Below, one piece after another: positions 24,174-33,048 of a stretch of 64,000 nt of DNA. Source of the stretch: Amycolatopsis sp. CA-126428 (GTDB lineage Bacteria; Actinomycetota; Actinomycetes; Mycobacteriales; Pseudonocardiaceae); NCBI RefSeq assembly GCF_002904335.1, contig NZ_PPHF01000010.1:1-64000 (forward strand), in the 5' to 3' direction. The translations under genes were made by a program, and so were the position numbers. Below the pieces are notes generated by a model, which saw only the letters and a list, made by a program, of their open reading frames with translations, was not told the DNA's origin and made no database searches. Numbering within the stretch: position 1 is the first letter of the stretch; the number at the start of each line of letters is the position of its first letter.

Positions 24174-24988
24174 CGGCGGTGTTGCTCGAGGGAGTCGCGT
24201 TCGGCGAGTCCCCGCGCTGGCACGAGGGGCGGCTCTGGTTCGCCGACTGGCTGGCCCACGAAATCGTGGCGGTCTCCCCGGTGGGGGAGCGCGAGGTGGT
24301 GTTCCGCGCGGATTTCCCGACGATGCCGATGTGTTTCGACTTCCTCGGCGGGCAGCCGGTGATCGTGTCTTCGTCGGACGGACTCCTGCTGCGCCTCTCG
24401 GAGTCCGGCCTGACCACGCACGCCGCCTTGGGCGGCACCGGGTTCAACGAGATTGTGGCGACGGGAGCCGGAGGCTGCTACGTCAACGGGGGCGGCTTCG
24501 ACCTGATGGCCGGTGAGCCCTACCGGCCGGGGGCGATCCTGTTCGTCTCCCCGGAAGGCGCGGTCCGCCCGGTGGCGGAGGACATCGCCTTCGGCAACGG
24601 CATGGCACTGACCCCGGACGGCGCAACCCTGATCGTGGCCGAGTCGTACGCGAACCGGCTGACGGCGTTCTCGGTGCACCCGGACGGCGGCCTGACGGAC
24701 CGCAGGGTGTGGGCGGACCTCGGCGAGGGGGTCCCGGACGGCATCGCCCTGGACGCCTCGGGCGCGGTGTGGGTCTCGGACGTGCCCCACCGGTCATGCA
24801 CCCGGATCCGGGAGGGCGGCGAAATGATCGAGAAGCTGACGTTCGATCGAGGGTGCTTCGCGTGCGCGCTGAGCGAGGACACGTTGTACGCGGTCGTCCA
24901 GGAGTGGCGCGGCCTCGACGGAGTGGGCGACGCGGAGAACCGGACGGGACAGATCCTGACCCATCCGGTCTCCGTCGGCCGCGCTTAG
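24170..24988 (+). CDS. SMP-30/gluconolactonase/LRE family protein
   Basis: 272 residues forming a six-bladed propeller of the SMP-30 group. The first metal-ligand motif FGESPRWHEGRLWFADW (Glu) is followed by FNEIVATGAGGCYVN, GNGMALTPDGATLIVAESYANRLTAF (Asn) and PDGIALDASGAVWVSD (Asp). These are calcium- or zinc-dependent lactonases acting on sugar or other lactones. Probably cytoplasmic, as no signal peptide is seen. Coupled to DUF1761; whether it serves sugar catabolism is unclear. Confidence 0.82.
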   Translation: MTAVLLEGVAFGESPRWHEGRLWFADWLAHEIVAVSPVGEREVVFRADFPTMPMCFDFLGGQPVIVSSSDGLLLRLSESGLTTHAALGGTGFNEIVATGAGGCYVNGGGFDLMAGEPYRPGAILFVSPEGAVRPVAEDIAFGNGMALTPDGATLIVAESYANRLTAFSVHPDGGLTDRRVWADLGEGVPDGIALDASGAVWVSDVPHRSCTRIREGGEMIEKLTFDRGCFACALSEDTLYAVVQEWRGLDGVGDAENRTGQILTHPVSVGRA

Positions 24989-25010
24989 CCGGTCACCCGG
25001 TCAGCGCGGC
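24978..25010. terminator. Possible terminator between SMP-30 and helicase genes
   Basis: GCCGCGCT (24978-24985) pairs with AGCGCGGC (25003-25010) across a 17-nt loop that includes the SMP-30 stop. It lies between convergent genes. The stem is short, so confidence is low. Confidence 0.4.
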
Positions 25011-25023
25011 GTCCTGACGTTGC

Positions 25024-26523
25024 TCAGCGAGGGCGGCGGCCGCCGGCCCGGGTGCCGGACGAAAACGCCGCCGCGCCACCACTGCGGCGACCACCGGTCG
25101 CCGGGGCGGCCGATCGGCCGGTGCCCGCGGCCTTGGTCGCGCCACCGGCCCTGCGGTTGCCTCCCGAGCCGCCCCGGCTCGAGGCAGCCGAGCGCGGCTG
25201 CTGGTCGTCCCGCCGCGGCTGGCCGTTCGCCCGTGACCGCTGTCCGCCGCGGTTCTCCTTCGGCGTGGCCGGGGCGCCCCGGCGCCCGCGGCCGCTTCCC
25301 GGCGCCGCGCCCGTGGCGGACACCTTCTTCGGCCGGTTGTCCACCGCCGGGGCCTGCGAGAACGTGCGCTCGCCCGGGGCCAGCTCCGCCAGCAGCGGGT
25401 GACCCGGGCCGAGCTGGGTCGTCGTCGGCTTGATGCCCGCCTTGCGGGTCAGGTCACGCACGTCGCGGACCTGCGCGTCGGTCATCAGCGTCACCACCGT
25501 GCCCGACGCCCCGGCGCGCGCCGTGCGGCCGGACCGGTGCAGGTACGCCTTGTGCTCCACCGGCGGGTCCGCGTGGATGACGAGCCGGACGTCGTCGACG
25601 TGGATGCCCCGCGCTGCGATGTCGGTCGCGACCAGTGTCTTCGCCGTGCCCGACGAGAAGGCTTCGAGGTTGCGCGTGCGGGCGTTCTGCCCCAGGTTGC
25701 CGTGCAGTTCCACGGCCGGGACGCCGGACGCCACCAACTTGCGGGTCAGTGCCTTCGCGCGGCTCTTCGTCCGGGTGAACACCAGCGTGCGGCCCGGCGC
25801 CGCGGTCAGGTCGACCAGCACCGGCAGCCGGTGGGTCTCCTCGAGGTGCAGGACGTGGTGCTCCATCGTCGACACCGGCGACTGCGCCGAGTCGACGCTG
25901 TGCGTGATCGGGTCGGTCATGAAGCGCTTGACCAGCACGTCGACGCCGTTGTCCAGGGTCGCGGAGAACAGCATCCGCTGCCCGCGCGAGGGCGTCTGGT
26001 CCATGATCCGGCGCACCTCGGGCAGGAAGCCCAGGTCGGCCATGTGGTCGGCTTCGTCGAGGACGGTGATCTCGATCGCGTCGAGCTTCACGTGGCCGGA
26101 GCGCAGGTGGTCGGCGAGCCGGCCGGGGCAGGCGACGACGATGTCGACGCCGTCACGCAGCCGCGTGATCTGCGGGTTCGCGCTGACGCCGCCGAAGATG
26201 GTGGTCGTCTTCAGGCCCAGCGGCTTGGCCAGCGGCAGGATCGAGGCCTCGATCTGCGTCGCGAGCTCGCGCGTCGGCGCCAGGATCAGCGCGCGCGGAC
26301 GGCCCGGCTTGCGCCGCGTCGGGCCCGCGGCGAGGCGGGCCAGCAGGGGCAGCACGAAGCCGTAGGTCTTGCCGGAGCCGGTCCGGCCGCGGCCGAGCAC
26401 GTCACGCCCGGCGAGGGTGTGCGGCAGGGTCGCCGCCTGGATGGGGAAGGGCTCGGTGACGCCCTGCGTGGCCAGCGCGGCCACGAGCGGGGTGGGCAGG
26501 CCGAGTTCAGCGAAAGTGCTCAT
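25024..26523 (-). CDS. DEAD-box ATP-dependent RNA helicase
   Basis: 499 residues. All core motifs are present: Q-motif FPIQAATLP, motif I GRTGSGKT, Ia APTRELA, II DEAD (VLDEADHM), III SAT, then helicase-C with VFTRTK, TDIAARGIHV and HRSGRTARAG. The C-terminal 110 residues are a low-complexity basic tail rich in Gly, Arg, Ser and Ala (GRGRRGAP, RGGSGGNRRAGG) typical of RNA-binding extensions. Likely roles are ribosome assembly and cold adaptation. A TATACT hexamer on the minus strand (26666-26671) could be its -10, implying a leader of about 140 bases, as is common for cold-induced helicases. Confidence 0.93.
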   Translation of the reverse strand: MSTFAELGLPTPLVAALATQGVTEPFPIQAATLPHTLAGRDVLGRGRTGSGKTYGFVLPLLARLAAGPTRRKPGRPRALILAPTRELATQIEASILPLAKPLGLKTTTIFGGVSANPQITRLRDGVDIVVACPGRLADHLRSGHVKLDAIEITVLDEADHMADLGFLPEVRRIMDQTPSRGQRMLFSATLDNGVDVLVKRFMTDPITHSVDSAQSPVSTMEHHVLHLEETHRLPVLVDLTAAPGRTLVFTRTKSRAKALTRKLVASGVPAVELHGNLGQNARTRNLEAFSSGTAKTLVATDIAARGIHVDDVRLVIHADPPVEHKAYLHRSGRTARAGASGTVVTLMTDAQVRDVRDLTRKAGIKPTTTQLGPGHPLLAELAPGERTFSQAPAVDNRPKKVSATGAAPGSGRGRRGAPATPKENRGGQRSRANGQPRRDDQQPRSAASSRGGSGGNRRAGGATKAAGTGRSAAPATGGRRSGGAAAFSSGTRAGGRRPR

Positions 26524-26729
26524 AAGTGCGTGCGGGCGCCACTGCGCCCTGGTCTCCGTAATCTGAGAAGGGTTGTCCTGCCCGGCGCAGACCGGTCAAC
26601 GGCCGCGGCGCGTGGTAGTCGACAACAGCAGCGGGCCGAGGCAGAACTGAGCGGCCCGCATGATCAGTATAGCTGGCGAGGGTGACGTAGCCCCAGTGAG
26701 ATTGCCCGCACTCGCGCGGCCTTGCTAAG

Positions 26730-26743
26730 TTACCGGTCGGTAA
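26730..26743. promoter_or_regulatory. TetR-type palindrome upstream of the acyl-CoA dehydrogenase
   Basis: TTACCG-GT-CGGTAA is a perfect 14-bp palindrome ending about 15 bases before the ATG, next to the GAGGAGG ribosome-binding site. A near match (TTACTCGCCGGTAA) lies before ccr at 58854-58867. The rest of the 235-bp gap between helicase and dehydrogenase starts has no gene. Confidence 0.6.
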
Positions 26744-26758
26744 TCGAGGAGGACCCCC

Positions 26759-28465
26759 ATGCTGCTGAACCCGCGCGAGTACGACCCGGCGCACTTCGAC
26801 GCCGAGACGCGGCGCCTGCTGCGCGCCACCATCGACTGGTTCGAACAGCGCGGCAAGGCGAAGCTGACCGAGGACTACCACGCCCGCACGTTCTACGCGG
26901 ACTTCCTCGAGTTCGCGGGCAAGGAAGGCCTGTTCTCGACCTTCCTGACGCCGGCCGCGAACGCCGGCGGCCACCCCGACAAGCGCTGGGACACCAGCCG
27001 CGTCGCCGCGCTGTCGGAAATCCTCGGCTTCTACGGGCTGAACTACTGGTACCCGTGGCAGGTCACCATCCTCGGCCTCGGCCCGGTGTGGCAGAGCGGT
27101 AACGACGTCGCCCGCCGGCGCGCGGCCAAGGCGCTGGACGCCGGTGGCGTCGGCGCCTTCGGACTGTCCGAAAAGGACCACGGCGCCGACATCTACTCCT
27201 CGGACATGGTCCTGACGAAGGACGGCGACGGCTACCGCGCGACCGGCTCGAAGTACTACATCGGCAACGGCAACTGCGCGCGCACGGTGTCGGTGTTCGG
27301 CCGGATCGACGGCGTCGAGGGCCCGGACCAGTACGTCTTCTTCTACGCCGACTCCGAGCACCCGGACTACCACGTCGTGAAGAACGTCGTGCCTTCGCAG
27401 ATGTACGTCGCCGAGTTCCGGCTCGAGGACTACCCGGTGCACGCCGAGGACATCCTGCACGTCGGCGCCGAGGCCTTCAGCGCCGCGCTGAACACGGTCA
27501 ACATCGGCAAGTTCAACCTCTGCTTCGGCGGCATCGGCATGGCGACGCACTCGCTGTACGAGGCCATCACGCACGCGCACAACCGCGTCCTCTACGGCAA
27601 GCCCGTGACGGACTTCCCGCACGTCCGGCGCGAGTTCGTCGAGGCCTACACGCGGCTGACCGCGATGAAGCTGTTCTCCGACCGCGCCGTCGACTACTTC
27701 CGCAGCGCGAACCCCGACGACCGCCGCTACCTGCTCTTCAACCCGATCACCAAGATGAAGGTGACCACCGAGGCGCAGAAGGTGATCGGCCTGGTCGCCG
27801 ACGTCGTGGCGGCCAAGGGCTTCGAGGCCGACACCTACCTGGCGATGTCCAAGAACGACATCGACGGCCTGCCCAAGCTCGAGGGCACGGTGGCCGTGAA
27901 CCTGGCGCTGATCGCGAAGTTCATGCCGAACTACCTGTTCGCGCCGCAGGAGTACGCGCCGGTCCCGACCCGCACCGACGCCGTGGACGACGAGTTCCTC
28001 TTCCGCCAGGGCCCGGCGCGCGGCCTGTCGAAGGTCCGGTTCCACGACTGGAAGACCGCTTACGCCGAGGCTGCGCACATCCCGAACGTCGCACTGTTCA
28101 CCGAGCAGGCCGGTTACCTGGTCAAGCTGCTCACCGAGGCGGCGCCGGACGAGGCGCAGCAGGCCGACCTCGACTTCGGGCTCGCGCTGACCGAGCTGTT
28201 CACGCTGATCGTGTACGGCCAGCTCGTCCTGGAGCAGGCCCGCATCACCGGCCTGGACGACGAAGTCACCGACCAGATCTTCGCGGTGCTGGTGCAGGAC
28301 TTCAGCGTCGCGGCGGTGGACCTCAACGGCAAGGCGAGCTCGACCGAGGCCCAGCAGGCGATCGCCCTCGCCGCGCTGCGCAAGCCGGTGGTCGACGCCG
28401 CGCGGTTCGAGAACGTCTGGGCGCGGGTGCGGGAGCTTTCCGGGGTCTACGCTATGCAGCCGTGA
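26759..28465 (+). CDS. Acyl-CoA dehydrogenase family protein
   Basis: 568 residues, ATG at 26759 behind GAGGAGGACCCCC. N-terminal helical domain, then a middle beta domain with GAFGLSEKDHGADIYSS and YRATGSKYYIGNGNCARTVSVFGR (flavin-contact region). The C-terminal helical domain contains FGGIGMATHSLYEAITHAHNRVLYGKPVTDFPHVRRE. It is longer than typical 380-residue members, like the FadE-type long forms. The catalytic base was not assigned. FAD-linked dehydrogenation of an acyl-CoA is the family reaction. First gene of a run with a deazaflavin-type reductase and a hydratase-like gene, under a TetR-like palindrome. Confidence 0.85.
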   Translation: MLLNPREYDPAHFDAETRRLLRATIDWFEQRGKAKLTEDYHARTFYADFLEFAGKEGLFSTFLTPAANAGGHPDKRWDTSRVAALSEILGFYGLNYWYPWQVTILGLGPVWQSGNDVARRRAAKALDAGGVGAFGLSEKDHGADIYSSDMVLTKDGDGYRATGSKYYIGNGNCARTVSVFGRIDGVEGPDQYVFFYADSEHPDYHVVKNVVPSQMYVAEFRLEDYPVHAEDILHVGAEAFSAALNTVNIGKFNLCFGGIGMATHSLYEAITHAHNRVLYGKPVTDFPHVRREFVEAYTRLTAMKLFSDRAVDYFRSANPDDRRYLLFNPITKMKVTTEAQKVIGLVADVVAAKGFEADTYLAMSKNDIDGLPKLEGTVAVNLALIAKFMPNYLFAPQEYAPVPTRTDAVDDEFLFRQGPARGLSKVRFHDWKTAYAEAAHIPNVALFTEQAGYLVKLLTEAAPDEAQQADLDFGLALTELFTLIVYGQLVLEQARITGLDDEVTDQIFAVLVQDFSVAAVDLNGKASSTEAQQAIALAALRKPVVDAARFENVWARVRELSGVYAMQP

Positions 28466-28911
28466 TGGCGCGAAAGTACCGGCTGGGTGTCATGCGGAAA
28501 GCGGCGAACGTCCTGGTGACGGCGAGCTTGGAACGCGGCATCCCGATCGCGGGGAGCACCGGGTGGCTGCTGACGACGCGCGGGCGGCGCTCCGGCGCCG
28601 ACCGCACCACTCCGGTCAACGTCGTCGAAGTCGGCGGCGACCGCTGGCTGGTGTCGCCGTACGGGCAGGTCGGCTGGGTGTACAACCTCCGCGCCGACGC
28701 CACCGCCCGGTTGTGGCGCGGCCGCACCCGTGAGACGTGGGAGGTCGAGGAGGCCGACGCCGCGACCGCCGGCCCGGTGCTGCGCGCGTACGTCCGCAAG
28801 CTCCCGGTGACGGCGCCGTTCTTCGACGCCAAACCGGGCGACCCGGCGGAGACCTTCGCCGCGGAAGCCGATCGACACCCGGTGTTCCGGTTGGCAAGAT
28901 CGCGGGCGTGA
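28462..28911 (+). CDS. Nitroreductase/deazaflavin (F420)-dependent oxidoreductase family protein
   Basis: 149 residues. The GTG at 28462 overlaps the dehydrogenase stop; the ATG at 28465 is an equal alternative. The sequence STGWLLTTRGRRSG, GDRWLVSPYGQVGWVYNLRAD and VRKLPVTAPFFDAKPGDPAETF matches the DDN/FDOR-B family (split beta-barrel) known from mycobacteria. Members bind F420, FMN or heme and reduce varied substrates. Coupled on both sides by overlapping stop/start codons. Confidence 0.78.
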   Translation: MMARKYRLGVMRKAANVLVTASLERGIPIAGSTGWLLTTRGRRSGADRTTPVNVVEVGGDRWLVSPYGQVGWVYNLRADATARLWRGRTRETWEVEEADAATAGPVLRAYVRKLPVTAPFFDAKPGDPAETFAAEADRHPVFRLARSRA

Positions 28912-29678
28912 AGCGAGAGCGGGCGGCGGAGCTGATCTGGGACGCGTGGCTGACCGGCAAGCGGCTGGATGGCCTCCCGGACGACGCCCGCCCGTGCGAC
29001 CTCGCCGAGGGCATGGCGGCGCAGGCGGCGCTCGCCGAGCTGGCCGGGCCGGTGTCCGGCTGGAAGATCGCCGCGACCACGGTGTACGCCCGGCAGTACC
29101 TCGACGTCCCCGGCCCGCTGCCGGGCGCCATGTTCGAGCGGTTCCACCACGTCGCGGGTGCCCCGGTCCCGGCGGACACCATGACCATGGGCGTCGCGGA
29201 ACCCGAGTTCGCCTTCCGGCTCAAAGCCGATCCGGGATTGTCGCCGTCGCTGGCGGCGATGCTCGACGCGGTGGACACGATGTTCCTGGCGATCGAGCTG
29301 CCGGACAGCCGCTACACCGACCACCGCCACGCGGGCGGCCCGCAGCTGCTGGCCGACGCGGCGTGCTCGGGCCGCTTCGTCGAGGGCGGCCCGGTGCCGG
29401 GGTGGCGCGACCTCGACCTGCCCCGCCGCCCGGTGGTCCTCCACGCCGACGGCGAGGAGTTTTCCCGGGGCAGCGGAAGCTTGGTCCTGGGCGACCCGCG
29501 CCTGGCGCTGCACTGGCTGGCGATGGAGCTGCCCCGCCACGGCCGCGCGCTGCGCCCGGGAGACATCGTGACGACGGGAACGGCGACCCCGCCGTGCCCG
29601 ATCCGGGCGGGCGGTCACGTGGTGGCGGACTTCGGCGGACTGGGCAGTGTGGAAGTGAGGTTCACGCCGCTAGAGTGA
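28908..29678 (+). CDS. 2-keto-4-pentenoate hydratase / fumarylacetoacetate hydrolase-fold protein
   Basis: 256 residues from the GTG overlapping the previous stop (GTGA). The fold signatures are VSGWKIAATT, GVAEPEFAFRL (acidic metal ligands), LAIELPDSRY and RPGDIVTTGTATPPCPI, close to MhpD-type hydratases. These Mg2+-dependent enzymes hydrate or cleave keto acids in aromatic meta-cleavage routes. No other meta-cleavage gene is adjacent, so the substrate is unknown. Confidence 0.75.
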   Translation: MKRERAAELIWDAWLTGKRLDGLPDDARPCDLAEGMAAQAALAELAGPVSGWKIAATTVYARQYLDVPGPLPGAMFERFHHVAGAPVPADTMTMGVAEPEFAFRLKADPGLSPSLAAMLDAVDTMFLAIELPDSRYTDHRHAGGPQLLADAACSGRFVEGGPVPGWRDLDLPRRPVVLHADGEEFSRGSGSLVLGDPRLALHWLAMELPRHGRALRPGDIVTTGTATPPCPIRAGGHVVADFGGLGSVEVRFTPLE

Positions 29679-29682
29679 CCGG

Positions 29683-30096
29683 GTGCTGACGTTCCGTGCC
29701 GGTTTCGTCGTGCTGGCGATCGTCGTGGCGGGCCTCGACGCGGGCTTCTGGGAGTTCGCGCACGGCCCCCACCCGATGCCGCCGCGCATCGGCTTCCTGG
29801 TCGCGTTCGTGCTGCTGCTGGCCCTGCTGGCGGCGGCCGCGGGGGTGGTGCGCTGGGAGGTCGCGGTGCCCCTGGCCGCGGCGTCGACGTCGGGCCTGTT
29901 CGTCGTCGGCGCGGCCGCGATCTTCAGTGTCGGCTTCGGGTTCCTGCTGGCGGCGGTGGTGGAGGCGGCACTGGTCCGCCACCTGGTCCTGGCCGCGTCA
30001 CCGACCGGCTGGCGCGGCGGACCGGGCGTCATCAGCTCGGCCGCGGCGGTGGTGCCGGCCGTCTTCTTCGCGGCCGGCCTGCTCTTCCTTCGCTGA
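29683..30096 (+). CDS. Small integral membrane protein, unknown function
   Basis: 137 residues from the GTG at 29683, four bases after the hydratase-like stop. Four hydrophobic segments (FVVLAIVVAGLDAGFWEFA, IGFLVAFVLLLALLAAAAGVV, VPLAAASTSGLFVVGAAAIFSVGFGFLLAAVV, AAAVVPAVFFAAGLLFLR). No family recognised. The coding bias fits its neighbours, and spacing suggests it is the last gene of the acyl-CoA dehydrogenase run. Confidence 0.6.
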   Translation: MLTFRAGFVVLAIVVAGLDAGFWEFAHGPHPMPPRIGFLVAFVLLLALLAAAAGVVRWEVAVPLAAASTSGLFVVGAAAIFSVGFGFLLAAVVEAALVRHLVLAASPTGWRGGPGVISSAAAVVPAVFFAAGLLFLR

Positions 30097-30108
30097 CGCG
30101 GCGTCCGG

Positions 30109-30987
30109 TCACTCCTTCCGGGCCGCGCCGGCCAGGACGATGGACTGCTTGGCGTCGTCCAGGTGCGGTGTTTCGTCGGTGATCGTCGCCTCGTCGGGGT
30201 GCCACTGGGGCGTCCACACGAGGCCCGGTTCGACCATCCGGAAGTCGCCGAACAGTTCCCGGATCTCCCGCGCCGTCCGCCAGATGACCGGGCTGCCCGA
30301 CTCGGCGTACATCGTCTTGATCCGGTTCAGCATGGCGAGGGACTCGGGCGGGATGCCCTCGCCGGTGACGTGGGAAATGCCGAGGTAGGAACCCGGCGCG
30401 ATCAGGTCGCGGTACGTGCGGACGAGTTGCGGCCCGAGATCCTCGGACGCGGGGCTCCCGGGGGCCGGCAGCTGCTGGATGTGGAGGACGGCGATCATCA
30501 GCAGCCCGACGGGCTCGTCCAGGTCGATCACGCCCGTCTCCGCGATCTTCTCCCACAGACCGGCGGGATCGCGCAGGTCGGCGTGGATGGCCGTGTGCCG
30601 GTCTTCGTCACCGTACTGCCGCAGCAGGCTCCGGGAGTGCGCGACGGCCACCGGCTCGTGGTCGACGTAGGCGACCCGCACCTGCCCGGGCGCCACCTGT
30701 TCGGCCACTTCGTGGGCGTGACCCATGGTCGGCACCCCGGACCCCAGGTCGACGAACTGCCGGATCCCCTGCTTGGTGAGGTACCGGACGAGCCGGTGCA
30801 GGAACAACCGGTTCGACCGGGCGATCGGGCGCAGGATCGGGAACTCGTGCAGCAGTTTGTCCGCGAATTGGCGATCGATTTCCCAGTTGGCGTCACCGCC
30901 GAGGAAGTAATCGTAGATCCGGGCGACGCTCGGCCGGCTCAGATCCACTCCGGCCGGCGGGAACCGTTCGCTCCCCGTGGTTGTCAT
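30109..30987 (-). CDS. SAM-dependent methyltransferase, Methyltransf_19 (DUF574) family
   Basis: 292 residues from the ATG at 30987 (GGGAGCGAAAG upstream). Typical opening GVDLSRPSVARIYDYFLGGDANWEIDR, then FVDLGSGVPTMGHAHEVAEQ as the SAM-binding motif and YVDHEPVAVAHSRSLL. This family is abundant in mycelial actinomycetes, often near XRE/DUF397 pairs as here, but targets are unknown. Transcribed toward the acyl-CoA dehydrogenase operon and downstream of the XRE gene with a 68-bp gap. Confidence 0.85.
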   Translation of the reverse strand: MTTTGSERFPPAGVDLSRPSVARIYDYFLGGDANWEIDRQFADKLLHEFPILRPIARSNRLFLHRLVRYLTKQGIRQFVDLGSGVPTMGHAHEVAEQVAPGQVRVAYVDHEPVAVAHSRSLLRQYGDEDRHTAIHADLRDPAGLWEKIAETGVIDLDEPVGLLMIAVLHIQQLPAPGSPASEDLGPQLVRTYRDLIAPGSYLGISHVTGEGIPPESLAMLNRIKTMYAESGSPVIWRTAREIRELFGDFRMVEPGLVWTPQWHPDEATITDETPHLDDAKQSIVLAGAARKE

Positions 30988-31055
30988 CTTTCGCTCCCCG
31001 ATAGCGTTGGCGACAGGAACATTCTATTCGGCGTCTTCGCGGGCACCGACGGGCA

Positions 31056-31985
31056 TCAGGGTGACCTCCGGTGCCGATCGAGGGCTTTTTCCAGAACAGC
31101 GCGTGTCTGCTCGGGATCGTAGGCGGATCGGTGCAGGCGGTCCCAATGGTCGTACAGGCGGCTCAGATCGAGTCCGCCCGGATCGGTCGTGATCAGGGTG
31201 CCCAGGACTTCGCTGTACCCGAGGGTCGGTTCCGGCTCGGCGAATTCCATGATCGTGAAGTCGGGGTCGACGTGCAAACGACTCGCGAAGGGAACCACGC
31301 GGATGTCGATGTTGGGATTCCGTTTCACCAGGTCGAGGAGGTGTTTCAACTGGTCGATCGCCACGTATTCGTTGACGGTCACGCACTGGACGACGCGTTC
31401 GACGGCGCTTTCACTGATGAGGAACTCGTAGCGGCAGCCGGGATTTTCCGTGAAGGCCCGGATCGTCCGCGCGGAGCGGCCGGTGATGGCGTCGGCGATG
31501 TCGTCGACATCGTGCTCGAAGAACTGCGCGATCATGTAGCTTTCGGCTTGCAGCAGCCCCTTGAGCCGCTCGCCGGTCCAGCTCCGGATCCTGGTCGCGG
31601 ATGGTTCGGACACCAGGATCCGGTGGAACCACGGCGCACCCTTTTCGGCCAGGTCGCGGTTCCGCTTTTCCCGCCCGCGCTCGTTGACGCCGTTCAGCCG
31701 CAGGAGTTCGGCTCGTTCCTCCTCGGTGGCGTCCAGGCCCGGCAGGATCTTGAGCAGGACGCCGGCGCTGAGCGCGTAGCCCTTTTCCAGGCGGCTGATC
31801 ATGGTCTGGTGGTAGCTGACCTTTTCGGCCAGCTGCTCCTGCTTCAGCCCGGCTCGTTTGCGCAGCACGCGCACCTTGAGCCCGAGTTGCCGGCGCAACT
31901 CGTTGTCGTCCGGTGAGTCCGGTGATGAGGAGGGCGGCCGCGCCACGTCAGGTCGTCCAATCGGGAGGCGTGAAGCCCCGATCAT
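31056..31985 (-). CDS. XRE-family regulator with DUF5753-type C-terminal domain
   Basis: 309 residues. An N-terminal helix-turn-helix (about 32-90, LRKRAGLKQEQLAEKVSYHQTMISRLEKGYALS) is followed by the long DUF5753-type domain with SWTGERLKGLLQAESYMIAQFFEHD, FLISESAVERVV and FASRLHVDPDFTIMEFAEPE. Such proteins are paired with DUF397 proteins in actinomycetes, some controlling development or antibiotic genes (BldB/WhiJ-like systems). The DUF397 gene lies directly upstream. No ribosome-binding site is obvious before the ATG at 31985; a GTG a few codons in is possible. Confidence 0.88.
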   Translation of the reverse strand: MIGASRLPIGRPDVARPPSSSPDSPDDNELRRQLGLKVRVLRKRAGLKQEQLAEKVSYHQTMISRLEKGYALSAGVLLKILPGLDATEEERAELLRLNGVNERGREKRNRDLAEKGAPWFHRILVSEPSATRIRSWTGERLKGLLQAESYMIAQFFEHDVDDIADAITGRSARTIRAFTENPGCRYEFLISESAVERVVQCVTVNEYVAIDQLKHLLDLVKRNPNIDIRVVPFASRLHVDPDFTIMEFAEPEPTLGYSEVLGTLITTDPGGLDLSRLYDHWDRLHRSAYDPEQTRAVLEKALDRHRRSP

Positions 31986-32036
31986 AGTAGCCGTCCGGGC
32001 CGGACTCGCACGCTCAGTTGATCGGCCGGGCGCCCG

Positions 32037-32276
32037 TCAGCTGTCCGGGCTCACCACGGTGTGCAGTCCTCGGGTGAACGCGTCCCATTCGGATTCCGAG
32101 AACACGAGGACAGGACCGTCGGCCAGTTTCGAGTCCCTGATCGCCACCAGTCCCGGCCGCTCGAGGTTGATCTCGACGCAGTCGCCCTTGTCGGGGCCGC
32201 ACAACGGGCTCCGCTGCCAGGTGTCCGCGCTGAACGCGTCCTTGGCGGTCATCGGGTCGTAGCTGTTCATCTCCAT
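32037..32276 (-). CDS. DUF397 small partner protein of the XRE regulator
   Basis: 79 residues with the DUF397 pattern (TWQRSPLCGPDKGDCVEINLE, VAIRDSKLADGPVLVFSESEWDAFTRGL). The family is thought to modulate the neighbouring XRE protein. The usual order is XRE then DUF397; here DUF397 is first. GGGGGGGCC precedes the ATG. TGTCAA at 32297-32302 (TTGACA on the coding strand) may be part of the promoter. Confidence 0.85.
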   Translation of the reverse strand: MEMNSYDPMTAKDAFSADTWQRSPLCGPDKGDCVEINLERPGLVAIRDSKLADGPVLVFSESEWDAFTRGLHTVVSPDS

Positions 32277-33048
32277 GGCCCCCCCTGTGTCCCCTGTGTC
32301 AAGCGCCGGTCGCAGTTCGGAATATCCAGCTTATTCAGGCTTAGATCTTGAATATTCCGTTGGCAAGGGTGGTGCGCGGGACGTCGTCACTTGGGGTGAG
32401 TTTTTCACTCGATCAGCGCTGGAGGAGGTGCACGTGCTCATGCAGGTGCTCCTGGTTGGTGCGCGATTCGGCCCGCATAGCCGCGCTGCGGAGGAGCTTT
32501 GTCTGGTATGCCCGTTCTGGTGCGCCATTGGCGGACGGACGTCCCGACGCCGACGATGCCGGCCTGACTCATGCCGCGGCGGCTGCATATTCTGGTCGGA
32601 ACTTGGAATATTGGGCCACGATTCCGGCGGGGACTTGCGCGCAATTCCCGCTAGGCCGTTGGGCTGAATGGTCGGGTCTGAAGGCGGTACTGACGGTGAA
32701 TCGCCGCGGGTGAGTTGCGCGGGCAACTGTCGCGGAAGTGTGACGTCTTACGTCATCCGGGTGATAAGGGGCGCCGGAACCCTCCGCCGGATCGTCGAAC
32801 GGGGACCGGCGCGCCGCCGCGACAGGACGGCTAGCTTGGGATTTCCGCACGAAGCCTCATTTCTCGTCCTCGGAGTACACGACCATGCGATTCACCGTTC
32901 CGCCGCCGGCCGGCGGGCAGCGATCCCGGGCACCGCAGCGGGGGAAGAGCGGTCTGGCCGGGACGACCGGCGCGGACTCGACCGACAGCGCCGCACCTTC
33001 ACCGCTCCGATGCCGGGTGCCGACGCGCCGGAAAACCGGGAGAACGTG
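32277..33048. other. 770-bp gene-poor region with several palindromes
   Basis: No convincing gene. Lower GC than the surroundings. CGGAATAT (32318-32325) and ATATTCCG (32352-32359) form an inverted pair, with a further GGAATATTGG at 32605. Two tight palindromes follow: AGTTGC-GCGG-GCAACT (32713-32728) and TGACGT-CTT-ACGTCA (32741-32755). The first group is placed to control the DUF397-XRE pair, the second the divergent gene at 33049. Short open frames inside lack coding bias or ribosome-binding sites. Confidence 0.45.

Noticed and set aside
32438..32667. Small gene in the gap before 33049
   Set aside because: An ATG with a fair upstream GGAGG exists, but codon bias is absent and the product is an uninformative Cys/Arg-rich string.
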